This document shows, piece after piece, positions 8,544-16,940 of a DNA stretch of 64,000 nt. Within the stretch, counting starts at the first letter, position 1, and every line of letters starts with the position of its first letter. The DNA comes from Janthinobacterium sp. (lineage in GTDB: Bacteria > Pseudomonadota > Gammaproteobacteria > Burkholderiales > Chitinibacteraceae), in the NCBI GenBank assembly GCA_025360045.1, contig JANYCY010000070.1, positions 117,820 through 181,819 of the forward strand, read 5' to 3'. The position numbers were made by a program, and so were the translations under genes. Below the pieces are notes generated by a model. The model saw only the letters and a program-made list of their open reading frames with translations. It did no database searches and was not told where the DNA came from.

Positions 8544-8810
8544 ATGAGTAAACCGTGGTTTCTATACCTAATTGAATGCCAAGATCATTCAATCTACACC
8601 GGCATTACCGTTAATGTAGAAAAACGCTACGCTGCACATGTAAATGGCAAAGGCGCTCGCTATACGCGCATCCGCCCACCCGTGAAATTATTAGCCGTGA
8701 TTGAATTTAATGATCGCGCCAGCGCCGCCAGCAGCGAATATACAATCAAGCAATGGACCAGCGCCCAGAAACGCCAATTTGCAAAAGAGCACGCCATCCT
8801 GCCATTTTAA
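8544..8810 (+). CDS. GIY-YIG domain protein (YhbQ-like)
   Basis: An 88-residue protein made of one GIY-YIG nuclease domain: WFLYLIECQDHSIYTGITVNVEKR supplies the LIEC-YTGIT core, the Arg in the next helix and HVNGKGARYTR follow, and SEYTIKQW carries the catalytic Glu-like position. Length and layout match the stand-alone YhbQ/UPF0213 group. Biochemical role is poorly known; structure-linked nuclease activity has been proposed for the family. It is a single gene, divergent from the spermidine-synthase-like gene. Confidence 0.88.
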   Translation: MSKPWFLYLIECQDHSIYTGITVNVEKRYAAHVNGKGARYTRIRPPVKLLAVIEFNDRASAASSEYTIKQWTSAQKRQFAKEHAILPF

Positions 8811-8822
8811 GGATGTAGAGCC

Positions 8823-9167
8823 CTATTCCTGTTGATCTTGCTCTATGCGCTCTGCAATATGGCTTGACCTTGCCAATAGCATTAACAAGCCAGCTAAAAC
8901 CATCAGCGCCGGAATCGCTAATTTTAAGCCAATGCCGTGATAGTCTTTTAGATACAGCGCAAATCCTGTGGCAATTAACAAAGGCGCAGTTACCACGCTT
9001 GATTTATTAATGCCTTCAAAGGCAAACACAGCAACGCCCGCGCCCATCAAACCTAAAATAAGCAAAGTGCTTATTTGCGGCATGAGTTGCAGCTCATTAA
9101 CTAGCCAGCCCCCACCTATTGCAATCAAAACAATAGGCAATACGGCACTGCGTCTTTTTTCTAGCAT
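8823..9167 (-). CDS. Small membrane protein with four predicted helices (LiaI/LiaF N-terminal-like)
   Basis: A 114-residue protein with four hydrophobic helices (near residues 9-25, 31-50, 57-73 and 79-98) and a charged C-terminus ERIEQDQQE. The first helix pair, with GGGWLVNELQLMP between them, resembles the LiaI-LiaF-like transmembrane domain. Function is unknown. It follows trpS closely in the genome (34 bp) on the same strand and may be at the end of that transcript. Confidence 0.65.
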   Translation of the reverse strand: MLEKRRSAVLPIVLIAIGGGWLVNELQLMPQISTLLILGLMGAGVAVFAFEGINKSSVVTAPLLIATGFALYLKDYHGIGLKLAIPALMVLAGLLMLLARSSHIAERIEQDQQE

Positions 9168-9201
9168 TTATTTGTCCTCATCATATTAAAATCAAACTCG
9201 T

Positions 9202-10404
9202 TTAGCCATACGCCAAGCCCATAGACTCACGCACATCGCGCATGGTGTCTTTTGCTAAATCTCTAGCCTTCTCACAGCCATCGGCCACAATGCTTTTTAC
9301 CAAGGTCATATCTTCTAAGTAAGGCTGGGCACGCTCAAACATTGGTTTTTGCTCGGCCAATACGCCTTCAATCACCGGCTGTTTACACTCAAGGCAGCCG
9401 ATTCCCGCGCTTTTACAGCCTTCTACCACCCACTGCTGAGTGGTGGTGTCTGAATACACTTGATGCAATTTCCAAACAGGGCAGCGCTCTGGCTCACCCA
9501 CATCCGCACGGCGAGCACGCGCTGGATCGGTTGGCATTTGATTGATTTTTTTAGCCACCACATCGGCACTTTCACGCAAGCTAATGGTATTGCCGTAGGA
9601 CTTAGACATCTTCAGCCCATCCAATCCTGGCAAGCGAGCAGCAGCGGTGAGCAGTGGCTGTGCTTCTGGCAAAATCATTTTGCCGCCGCCCTCCAAATAG
9701 CCAAATAATCTCTCCCGATCACCATGGCTCAGATTTTGCGTTTCTTGCAAGAGTGAGCGCGCCGCTTCCAAGGCCTCTACATCGCCATCCTGCTGATAAC
9801 GGGTGCGAAAACCATCGTAAAGCTTGCCTTTTTTACCACCAATTTTCTTAATCGCGGCTTCGGCTTTTTCAGCAAAGCCTACTTCTTTGCCAAAGACATG
9901 ATTAAAACGACGGGCAATATCACGGGTCATTTCAATATGTGGCACTTGATCCTCCCCCACTGGTACCAAATTACTGCGATAAAGCAAAATATCTGCCGCC
10001 TGCAAGAGCGGGTAACCCAAAAAGCCAAAAGTGTCTAAATCTTTATGGCTGAGTTTTTCGATCTGGTCTTTATAGCTAGGGGCACGTTCCAGCCATGATA
10101 ACGGCGTAATCATCGATAATAAAAGCTGCAATTCTGCATGCTCGGGCACACGGCTTTGGATAAAAATCGTGGTTTGAGCGGGGTCTACCCCTGCGGCAAT
10201 CCAATCAATTATCATATCCCAAACATTTTTCTCAATCACGCTGACATCATCATAATTGGTGGTCAACGCGTGCCAATCGGCCACCATAAATAAGCATTGA
10301 TATTCACTCTGTAATTTCACCCAGTTCTTTAGCACGCCATGATAGTGACCAAGATGCAGCTTGCCTGTGGGGCGCATGCCAGAAAGAACACGATCGGGGA
10401 ACAT
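9202..10404 (-). CDS. trpS: Tryptophanyl-tRNA synthetase
   Basis: Charges tRNA-Trp with tryptophan; class I synthetase. The ATG at 10404 is chosen because AGGA lies 7 bases upstream and the protein then begins at the conserved FPDRVLSGMRPTGKLHLGH; an upstream frame extension lacks both. The HIGH-type motif is HLGH (residues 17-20) and the KMSKS loop is at about 265-269. At 400 residues it is longer than the common 330-335-residue bacterial enzyme. The extra length lies before the KMSKS loop, in a Lys-rich and then helical stretch around residues 180-245 (GGKKGKLYDGFRTRYQQDGD). Confidence 0.97.
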   Translation of the reverse strand: MFPDRVLSGMRPTGKLHLGHYHGVLKNWVKLQSEYQCLFMVADWHALTTNYDDVSVIEKNVWDMIIDWIAAGVDPAQTTIFIQSRVPEHAELQLLLSMITPLSWLERAPSYKDQIEKLSHKDLDTFGFLGYPLLQAADILLYRSNLVPVGEDQVPHIEMTRDIARRFNHVFGKEVGFAEKAEAAIKKIGGKKGKLYDGFRTRYQQDGDVEALEAARSLLQETQNLSHGDRERLFGYLEGGGKMILPEAQPLLTAAARLPGLDGLKMSKSYGNTISLRESADVVAKKINQMPTDPARARRADVGEPERCPVWKLHQVYSDTTTQQWVVEGCKSAGIGCLECKQPVIEGVLAEQKPMFERAQPYLEDMTLVKSIVADGCEKARDLAKDTMRDVRESMGLAYG

Positions 10405-10456
10405 TGCAAATCCTAAAAAATAAAACATTGGAATAAAAAGGGGTATATAACATGCC

Positions 10457-10586
10457 AATCCTACCAACTTAAGGGAATTTGTAGGTTGAGTTACACTGGT
10501 TTATCCGCCCTAATAGGCGAATAAACCAGCTAAGCCAACCTACAAAAGCATCATGCCCTGCGGGTTTTGCTTAAGTTGATAAGATT
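10457..10586. repeat. Nested palindromic element upstream of trpS
   Basis: Two palindromes one inside the other. Outer arms: AATCCTACCAACTTAAG near 10457-10473 and CTTAAGTTGATAAGATT at 10570-10586. Inner arms: TTGTAGGTTG (10479-10488) and CAACCTACAA (10536-10545), with a further GGTTTATCCGCC/GGCGAATAAACC stem at the centre. A solitary copy of the outer arm occurs at 15628-15644. It lies between the trpS and protease genes, both minus strand, and could act as a terminator or mRNA stabiliser. Confidence 0.7.
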
Positions 10587-10610
10587 AAAGCAATATGCCT
10601 CTTCTAAAAG

Positions 10611-11252
10611 TCAAACCACAAAGTGAATTAGCCGATAAGCCAAAGCAATAAATGGCGACATAATGCCATTGAGCAGGCCTGTAGCCATTAAGCCAATTAA
10701 GATAAATAAGCCATAAGGCTCAATCAAAGCCAGCTTTTCGGCTAAATGATGCGGCAAAATAGAGAGCAATATTCGCCCGCCATCTAGTGGTGGTACAGGA
10801 ATTAAATTTAATACCATCAACACCACATTAATACTAATCCCTGCTTGCGACATATAAGCCAGCGGCAATTGAAATGAGCTTCCATCCAAGCCTTCGGCTA
10901 ATTTAAACAATAAGCCCCAAAGAATGGCCATGACTAAATTAGCAGCGGGGCCTGCTGCGGCTACCCACAACATATCGCGCTTAGGATTATTCAAGCGATC
11001 AAAATCAACAGGAACAGGCTTTGCCCAGCCAAATAAAAATCCGCCGGGCAGGATTAAAAAAATCAATGGCAGTAAAATCGTCCCTATCGGGTCGATATGC
11101 TTGAGCGGATTAAAAGTAACACGGCCTAATAAATAAGCCGTTGGATCACCAAACTTTTTTGCCGCATAGGCATGAGCCGCTTCGTGCGCGGTAATGGCAA
11201 ACAAAACCGGCAATGCCCAAATCGTAATTTTTTGAATCAGATTAAATTCCAT
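10611..11252 (-). CDS. Site-2 protease family (M50) membrane metalloprotease
   Basis: A 213-residue integral membrane protein of the short M50 type (YwhC/Rv-type, without PDZ domain). The zinc-binding HEAAH motif is at residues 23-27 in the first helix, and the third ligand is in NLIPVPPLDGGRI near residues 150-162. Five to six hydrophobic helices are predicted. Members cut substrates within the membrane; this small subgroup has no well-defined target, and RseP function should not be assumed. It lies in a minus-strand run with the YciO and PHP-phosphatase genes. Confidence 0.88.
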   Translation of the reverse strand: MEFNLIQKITIWALPVLFAITAHEAAHAYAAKKFGDPTAYLLGRVTFNPLKHIDPIGTILLPLIFLILPGGFLFGWAKPVPVDFDRLNNPKRDMLWVAAAGPAANLVMAILWGLLFKLAEGLDGSSFQLPLAYMSQAGISINVVLMVLNLIPVPPLDGGRILLSILPHHLAEKLALIEPYGLFILIGLMATGLLNGIMSPFIALAYRLIHFVV

Positions 11253-11287
11253 TCAATACCCTTATTCATTTAATAATCTGTGATTCT

Positions 11288-11911
11288 TTATAAACCCAAA
11301 GGCGCTAAACTGCCCTTTCCGGCCCGCAATAGCTCAGCGCCTTCGCCAGATAAATCCACCACGGTAGTGGGCTCTATGCCGCAATAGCCGCCTTCAATTA
11401 CCAGATCGACATCATGCTCAAGCCGATCACGGATCTCCCAAGCATCGGTTAAAGCCTCTTCATCGCCCGGCAAAATCAGCGTAGACGATAAAATCGGCTC
11501 GCCGAATTCTTCTAGCATCGCCAAAGCAATCGGGTGATCAGGCACACGCAGGCCAATTGTAGATTTTTTAGGATGCCAAACGCGGCGAGGCACTTCTTTG
11601 GTGGCTTCCAAAATAAAAGTGTAGCTACCTGGCGTAGTGGCTTTCAGGATGCGGTAAACACGGTTATCGACTTTAGCGTAAGTGCCCAGTTGTGATAAAT
11701 CGCTACAGGCCAAGGTGAAGTGATGTTTATCATCTAGCTGGCGAATACGTTTGATCCGCTCTAAAGCATCTTTTGAATCGAGCTTACAGCCGATGGCATA
11801 GCAAGAATCGGTTGGGTAAACCACCACACCACCCTTACGAATAATATCCACCGCTTGTTTAATTAAGCGTGCTTGCGGGTTTTCTGCATGAATAGAAAAA
11901 AACTGAGACAT
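11288..11911 (-). CDS. yciO: Sua5/YciO/YrdC family protein (YciO-like)
   Basis: A 207-residue protein of the threonylcarbamoyl-AMP synthase superfamily. The N-terminal VYPTDSCYAIGCKLDSKDALERI motif, the KRIRQ basic stretch, and the STIGLRVPDHPIA and GYCGIEPTTVVDLS segments are conserved. The length and the lack of a Sua5 C-terminal domain point to YciO rather than TsaC. Threonylcarbamoyl-adenosine synthesis is the family reaction, but YciO proteins are weaker or auxiliary enzymes. It follows the PHP gene by 3 bp, the same yciV-yciO arrangement seen in other proteobacteria. Confidence 0.9.
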   Translation of the reverse strand: MSQFFSIHAENPQARLIKQAVDIIRKGGVVVYPTDSCYAIGCKLDSKDALERIKRIRQLDDKHHFTLACSDLSQLGTYAKVDNRVYRILKATTPGSYTFILEATKEVPRRVWHPKKSTIGLRVPDHPIALAMLEEFGEPILSSTLILPGDEEALTDAWEIRDRLEHDVDLVIEGGYCGIEPTTVVDLSGEGAELLRAGKGSLAPLGL

Positions 11912-11914
11912 TGT

Positions 11915-12784
11915 TTAACCTGCTGAAATTGAAGAAGACATCGTCTCTGGTGGTAACCAGCGATGCCAAACGGGCACACAATCCATAGGCAGATCAGGAT
12001 TTAAGCCCGGCTCACGCGCACCTTCGCCGGTTGCGTGATAATCCGTACCACAAGAGGATAAAAAGCCAAATTCTTGCGCTAATCTGCCAAATCGCGCCGC
12101 ATCGGGTATGCCGTGGCAGCCAGAAACCACTTCAATGGCCTCGCCACCAAGACGTTTATATTCGGTGAGCAACACTCTGAGTGTTTCATTACCCATTTCA
12201 TAACGGGCTGGGTGGGCCAGTACGGCGACACCACCTGCGCCGGTAATCCATTCAATCGCCTCGTGCAAGCGCGCCCATTCGTGCTCAACAAAGCCGGGCT
12301 TACCACGCACCAAATAGCGCTTAAACACCGTACCCATATCTTTACACACGCCGGTTTTGACTAAATGACGAGCAAAATGGGCACGACTCAGGATTTCTGG
12401 ATTATCCGCATACTGGCGAGCGCCTTCTAAAGTGCCATAGATGCCCACCTTATCCAGCTCGGCAGCCATACGCTCGGCTCGCTCACCACGGCCAGATCGC
12501 ACACTGGCTAATCCCGCCAGCAACGCTTCATTATTGCGATCAAAGCCAAGACCAACAATATGCAAAATATGCTTGCCCCAGCTCACCGAGATTTCCACGC
12601 CATTAATAAACTTCATCCCTAGTTGCTGGGCTTCGTCTTCCGCCTCGGCAAGGCCGCGCGTTTCATCATGATCGGTGAGCGCAAATAATTGGCAGCCGCG
12701 ATCAAACGCTTTACGCACCACATCACGCGCAGGAAGCAGGCCATCGGAATGGTTTGAATGGCAATGTAGATCGACGGGGGTCAT
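11915..12784 (-). CDS. rnm: PHP-domain phosphatase / 5'-3' exoribonuclease RNase AM-like (YciV/TrpH)
   Basis: A 289-residue PHP-domain metal-dependent hydrolase. Metal ligands are visible in DLHCHSNHSDG (residues 5-15), LTDHDE (36-41), the HILHIVG and AHPARYE segments, and the C-terminal GTDYHATGE. Known relatives degrade 3',5'-nucleoside bisphosphates and trim short RNA and rRNA 5' ends. The neighbour is yciO, as in Escherichia coli. Nothing in the sequence is missing or truncated; the last residues (MSSSISAG) are non-conserved. Confidence 0.9.
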   Translation of the reverse strand: MTPVDLHCHSNHSDGLLPARDVVRKAFDRGCQLFALTDHDETRGLAEAEDEAQQLGMKFINGVEISVSWGKHILHIVGLGFDRNNEALLAGLASVRSGRGERAERMAAELDKVGIYGTLEGARQYADNPEILSRAHFARHLVKTGVCKDMGTVFKRYLVRGKPGFVEHEWARLHEAIEWITGAGGVAVLAHPARYEMGNETLRVLLTEYKRLGGEAIEVVSGCHGIPDAARFGRLAQEFGFLSSCGTDYHATGEGAREPGLNPDLPMDCVPVWHRWLPPETMSSSISAG

Positions 12785-12835
12785 GCTTGTTCCTTGCTAA
12801 TACATCTATAAGGAGTAACTACTCAGGTATGCGAA

Positions 12836-13153
12836 CAAAACCCAAATCTTGAACCACAGAAAACACGGAGGACACGGAGGACACGGAGTTTCACAGAGAA
12901 AACCAAATAAGTGATCCGTCTTTATCGTGCATTTCGTGGATATATACTTTATTTTTAGTGCTTCTGAGTAGAGACCTAAATAATCACATCAGAGTATCTC
13001 CAAATTATAAAGATACTTCAGCTTAAAGCTAAGCGGGCAAAATCTCGAACCACAGAGAACGCGGATAGCACAGAGTTTCACAGAGGAACAAACGGTTTAA
13101 TGCATTTCTCTGTGAACTCTGTGTCCTCGTTTTACTCTGTGGTTCAAGATTTA
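12836..13153. repeat. CACGGAG-type palindromic repeat cluster
   Basis: This gene-free region (gap 12785-13224) contains direct and inverted copies of an ACCACAGAGAACACGGAG-like unit. Left parts lie at 12836-12901 and 13047-13088, and the inverted arm at 13105-13153 (CTCTGTGGTTCAAGATTT), so 13041-13153 folds as a long hairpin. The same sequence family occurs at 46900-47118. Such repeats are common in proteobacteria and are sometimes mis-called as small proteins rich in Glu, Asp and Thr. Confidence 0.8.
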
Positions 13154-13224
13154 GCGCTCTATCAAGGCTAAACAATCTTACTAATCAGAAAGCATTAGCC
13201 CCGCACGGGGGTAAATCAAAACCA

Positions 13225-14103
13225 TCACGCAGGAAATACGCCGGTCGAAAGATAACGGTCCCCGCGATCACACACAATGGAAACAATCACTGCGTTTTCT
13301 ACTTCTTGCGATAATTGCAAAGCCGCAGCCAAAGCGCCACCCGATGAAATCCCTGCAAAAATGCCTTCTTCTCTCGCTAAACGGCGCGTGGTTTCTTCGG
13401 CAAGCGCTTGGTTGACTTCCATCATGCGATCTAATTTCGAAAAATCACAAATCGCAGGGACGTATTCCACTGGCCATTTACGAATCCCCGGAATTTGCGC
13501 GCCATCGCAAGGCTGCACACCGATGACTTGCACAGCTGTATTTTGCTGCTTTAAATAGCGGCCCGTACCCATAATCGTACCGGTTGTGCCCATACTGGAA
13601 ACAAAGTGGGTAATCAAACCCTGAGTATCCTGCCAAATCTCTGGTCCTGTGCTTTCAAAATGCGCCAGCGGATTATCGCTATTGGCAAATTGATCCAGCA
13701 CGATGCCCTGCCCTTTTTCCACCATTATTTGCGCCAAATCACGCGCACTTTCCATACTTTCTTCCAAAATTACTTCCGCGCCATAGGCTTTCATGCTTTG
13801 CACGCGTTCAATACTGGCGCTCTTGGGCATGATTAAAACCATTTTGTAGCCCATCACTGCAGCGGCCATTGCCAGTGCAATGCCAGTATTTCCCGAGGTG
13901 GCTTCGATTAAAGTATCGCCTGTTTTTATATCGCCCCGTAGCGCTGCGTGCCGAATCATGGATAATGCGGGCCGGTCTTTAACAGAACCAGCGGGGTTAT
14001 TGCCTTCGAGCTTTACTAAAACAATATTGCTGGTACTGCCGGGCATCCGTTTCAAACGCACTAAAGGCGTATGGCCGACAAAGTCTTCTAGATACTTAAA
14101 CAT
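13225..14103 (-). CDS. cysM: Cysteine synthase B (O-acetylserine sulfhydrylase B)
   Basis: A PLP enzyme that makes cysteine from O-acetylserine and sulfide, or S-sulfocysteine from thiosulfate. The start at ATG 14103 has GGAG 6 bases upstream and gives 292 residues, the usual CysM length; longer in-frame starts lack support. The PLP lysine is in AGSVKDRPALSMI (near residue 43), with the phosphate/substrate loop TSGNTGIALA and the glycine-rich GTTGTIMGTGRYL. The RKWPVEYVP segment favours CysM over CysK. It is divergent from the transporter gene at 14241. Confidence 0.95.
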   Translation of the reverse strand: MFKYLEDFVGHTPLVRLKRMPGSTSNIVLVKLEGNNPAGSVKDRPALSMIRHAALRGDIKTGDTLIEATSGNTGIALAMAAAVMGYKMVLIMPKSASIERVQSMKAYGAEVILEESMESARDLAQIMVEKGQGIVLDQFANSDNPLAHFESTGPEIWQDTQGLITHFVSSMGTTGTIMGTGRYLKQQNTAVQVIGVQPCDGAQIPGIRKWPVEYVPAICDFSKLDRMMEVNQALAEETTRRLAREEGIFAGISSGGALAAALQLSQEVENAVIVSIVCDRGDRYLSTGVFPA

Positions 14104-14240
14104 GCAGGGCTCCATAATCTTAGGCCGATTATACCCGTGCCTGCTCCGCACACACTGAACAAGTAAGCTGAGCTGAGCGTTTAAGCCCGTATTAAAGACC
14201 AAAACATCGTTAATTTGCTTTCAAGAACAGGAAATACATT

Positions 14241-15599
14241 ATGAGCAGTTCATCCCGCGACGGCTTCACCTCTACCTTCGGGGTGCTTGTTGCCACCCTA
14301 GGCTCCGCCGTCGGCCTTGGCAATATCTGGAAATTTCCTTATCTGACAGGCACGAATGGTGGCGCAAGCTTTTTACTGGTCTATATCATTGCCACGCTTT
14401 TAGTTGGCTTACCCGTGATGATTACAGAAATCATGCTGGGCCGAGCATCCCGAGCCAATGCCATCACCACCTTTGAAAAGCTGGCTCCAAAAGGCCAAGG
14501 CGCTTGGAAACTGATCGGCTATATGGGCGTGGCAGCCGCCGTGCTGATTCTGGCCTTTTATACCGAAGTAGCTGGCTGGGTTTTTGCCTATATTTTTAAA
14601 GCGCTCTCTGGGCAACTCGGCTCTACCGACCCTGCCCACACCAAGGCTATATTCGGTGAATTGGTTGCCAATCCACAATCGGCCTTAATTTGGCAATGGA
14701 TGGTGCTGGGCTTTACCGGCGCTATTATTATGTGTGGCGTATCCAAAGGCATTGAAGCCGTTAGCAAAAAACTGATGCCGGTATTGTTTTTACTGCTGAT
14801 TGCGCTTTGTATTCGCAGCCTGACTTTGCCTGGCGCAATGCGCGGCCTTGAATTCTTGTTTACCCCTGACTTTAGCAAAATCAATGCGGGTGTTATTTTG
14901 ACTGCAGTCGGGCTGGCTTTCTTCAAGCTATCTATCGGGATGGGAACGATGCTGACTTACGGCAGCTATTTCCGTGCTGAGCAAAATATTCCACTCACCG
15001 CAACTCGCGTGATGTTTGCCGATTTAACCGTTTCTTTACTCGCAGGAATGGCCATTTTCCCTGCTGTATTTGCCTTTGGTTTTGAGCCTGCGGCGGGCCC
15101 ATCCCTTGTATTTATTACGATTCCAGCGGTATTTCACAGTATGCCTGGCGGCAGCATCTTTATGGCGCTGTTTTTTATCCTAACGGCTATTGCCGCCACA
15201 GGTGCGATTCTTTCTATTTTAGAAGTACCGGTTGCCATGCTGATTGAGCGCTGTGATTGGAGCCGTAAAAAAGCCACCGCAATCAGTATTCTCACCATTG
15301 CCCTCTTTGGCCTGCCTGCTGCGCTATCGCAATCACTCACCGCCAATTGGAAATTATTTGGTCTGAATGCTTTTGATTTATTTGACTATACCAGCTCAAA
15401 TATTCTGATGCCGGTAGGAGGTATTTTGATTTGTTTATTTGCAGGCTGGTCTTATGGCTTACCTAAACTAAAAGAAGCGCTGTCTAATGGTGGAACTTTA
15501 AACAATCCAATACTGATTAAAGTGCTGTTTGTTTTACTGCGTTATATTGCACCGCTTTTAATTGGCATTATTTTATTAAATGGCTTTGGTTTAATTTAA
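14241..15599 (+). CDS. Sodium-dependent transporter, neurotransmitter:sodium symporter (SNF) family
   Basis: A 452-residue polytopic inner-membrane protein of the NSS/SNF family (LeuT, TnaT relatives), which imports amino acids or related amines with sodium. The helix-1 unwound sodium/substrate site is visible as LGSAVGLGNIWKFPYLTGTNGGASFLL (written here as a landmark, residues about 21-47). Eleven to twelve helices are predicted. A GSAVGLGN motif and later AVGLAFFKLSIGMGTMLTYGSY match the family. Substrate is not readable from sequence. It is divergent from cysM and convergent with the MFS gene. Confidence 0.93.
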   Translation: MSSSSRDGFTSTFGVLVATLGSAVGLGNIWKFPYLTGTNGGASFLLVYIIATLLVGLPVMITEIMLGRASRANAITTFEKLAPKGQGAWKLIGYMGVAAAVLILAFYTEVAGWVFAYIFKALSGQLGSTDPAHTKAIFGELVANPQSALIWQWMVLGFTGAIIMCGVSKGIEAVSKKLMPVLFLLLIALCIRSLTLPGAMRGLEFLFTPDFSKINAGVILTAVGLAFFKLSIGMGTMLTYGSYFRAEQNIPLTATRVMFADLTVSLLAGMAIFPAVFAFGFEPAAGPSLVFITIPAVFHSMPGGSIFMALFFILTAIAATGAILSILEVPVAMLIERCDWSRKKATAISILTIALFGLPAALSQSLTANWKLFGLNAFDLFDYTSSNILMPVGGILICLFAGWSYGLPKLKEALSNGGTLNNPILIKVLFVLLRYIAPLLIGIILLNGFGLI

Positions 15600-15627
15600 G
15601 CGCCATTCAAAAAAATATCGTGGGCAG

Positions 15628-15644
15628 ATCCTATCAACTTAAGG
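15628..15644. repeat. Solitary copy of the ATCCTATCAACTTAAGG arm
   Basis: A 17-bp match to the outer arms of the element at 10457-10586 (one substitution from the left arm). It lies directly next to the TATAGGGTGT repeat copy B, in the convergent gap after the sodium symporter gene. Confidence 0.5.
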
Positions 15645-15665
15645 TCAAAAGCAAAGTGGGGGTTT

Positions 15666-15739
15666 TATAGGGTGTGCAAGTCGTTTTTCTTGCGCACCAT
15701 TTTTCGGTGCGCAACGGCTTCGTCGTTGTACACCCTATA
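15666..15739. repeat. TATAGGGTGT palindromic interspersed repeat, copy B
   Basis: Begins TATAGGGTGTGCAAG and ends GTTGTACACCCTATA, with an inner TTGCGCACC/GGTGCGCAA stem. It is a 74-bp imperfect hairpin in the gap between two convergent genes, in opposite orientation to copy A. Same family as 6763-6835 and 36684-36776. Confidence 0.8.
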
Positions 15740-15802
15740 CATTCCAATTTACCCAATGGTTAAGCTTTAGTTAACAGAATTGAGACCCTACCCACGATAC
15801 CT

Positions 15803-16936
15803 CTAAGCTGGCCAAGAAATTTTTCTGACTAACACAGCAATCATCAGCGCACCCAGCGCCACCAAGGCCAAGCCCCAAGTCAGGCTGCTGACATGGGCAA
15901 TAAAGCCTATCATTGGCGGCCCCATCAAAGCACCAATCGACCCCATCGTTGTAACTGCGGCCAAGGCCACAGCACCCTGCCTTGCCGCTGCCATATAAAC
16001 ACACGGTGATACGGCGGCTACACCTAAACCCACCAAAGCAAAGGCGATCAAGGCGGGAACAACCCCACCGACGGCCAAGCCTAGCAACAAGCCCACACCG
16101 GCAAAGCTACTCCCCGCAAGCAGAAGCTTGCGACTACCCCAGCGCGCACGCCAACCGTCACCAAACCAACGCGCCAAGAGCATTGCACCAGAAAAACTGG
16201 CCAAGCCCAATGGAGCAATCCACTGCTCAGCATTCAAATCATTGCGTAAATACAGCGCGGTCCAATCGACCATTGAGCCTTCAACAATAGTGCCAAAAAG
16301 CGCCGTCAAACCCAGCAAGACCGCCATTCCTGTTGGCAAGGAAAAACGTTTTCCACTTGTTGACGCCACCTCAGCGCGATCAGCCAATAAGCGTGATGAC
16401 GCCCAAAGCACAGCGCCCCAGATCAATACGGCCACAATGCATAAATGCAGAGATAAATCCGGAGAAATCCCAGTCATTAGAGATGCAAACAAAGCTGCAG
16501 CCAAGCCTCCCAAGCTAAATATGGCATGGAGTCTAGACATAATCGGCTTGCCATTTTCTAACTCTACCGCTACGCCTTGCGCATTCATCGCCACATTTAA
16601 GCAGCTATGCGCCACGCCCTCAAAAGCCATAATCGCCAAGGCAAAACCATAATTAGGCGCAAATGCCAAAGCAGGCAAAACCAGCGGCAAAGCCAATCCA
16701 GCGCCTAGGCATACTCTCTTTGATCCAAAGCGCTGTAATACTGCGGTGGTCACTGGAAAAGAAAAAACAGCGCCCAAGCCTGCTGCCAAGAGTAAAAAGC
16801 CAACTTGGGCAGGATCCAAATTAAGTTGTGATTTAATGGCGGGTAAACGAGAAGCCCAACTACCGTAGTTAAAACCGAGGGCAAAGAAAAGCGCGGCAAC
16901 AGCGTAAGTTGCCGTTTTTAAATGATGGCGAAGCAT
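15803..16936 (-). CDS. MFS transporter
   Basis: A 377-residue major facilitator superfamily protein with about 12 hydrophobic helices. The start at ATG 16936 lies 2 bp after the stop of the FlhB-like gene, so translation is probably coupled; a longer in-frame start would overlap that gene. Features: FALGFNYGSWASRLPAIKSQLNL at the N-terminus, a loop 2-3 motif GSKRVCLG, and FGDGWRARWGSRKLL in the second half. The type resembles the YbjJ group of sugar/drug efflux-like proteins. Substrate unknown. No flagellar role is known for it despite the close linkage. Confidence 0.88.
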   Translation of the reverse strand: MLRHHLKTATYAVAALFFALGFNYGSWASRLPAIKSQLNLDPAQVGFLLLAAGLGAVFSFPVTTAVLQRFGSKRVCLGAGLALPLVLPALAFAPNYGFALAIMAFEGVAHSCLNVAMNAQGVAVELENGKPIMSRLHAIFSLGGLAAALFASLMTGISPDLSLHLCIVAVLIWGAVLWASSRLLADRAEVASTSGKRFSLPTGMAVLLGLTALFGTIVEGSMVDWTALYLRNDLNAEQWIAPLGLASFSGAMLLARWFGDGWRARWGSRKLLLAGSSFAGVGLLLGLAVGGVVPALIAFALVGLGVAAVSPCVYMAAARQGAVALAAVTTMGSIGALMGPPMIGFIAHVSSLTWGLALVALGALMIAVLVRKISWPA

Positions 16937-16940
16937 GAAT

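Noticed and set aside
12836..13153. Possible CRISPR array
   Set aside because: Repeats are palindromic and diverged, with no equal-length unique spacers and no cas genes.
13198..13210. Terminator hairpin downstream of cysM
   Set aside because: A CCCCG-TG-CGGGG stem exists but has no T-run after it on the minus strand, so it is too weak to list as a terminator.
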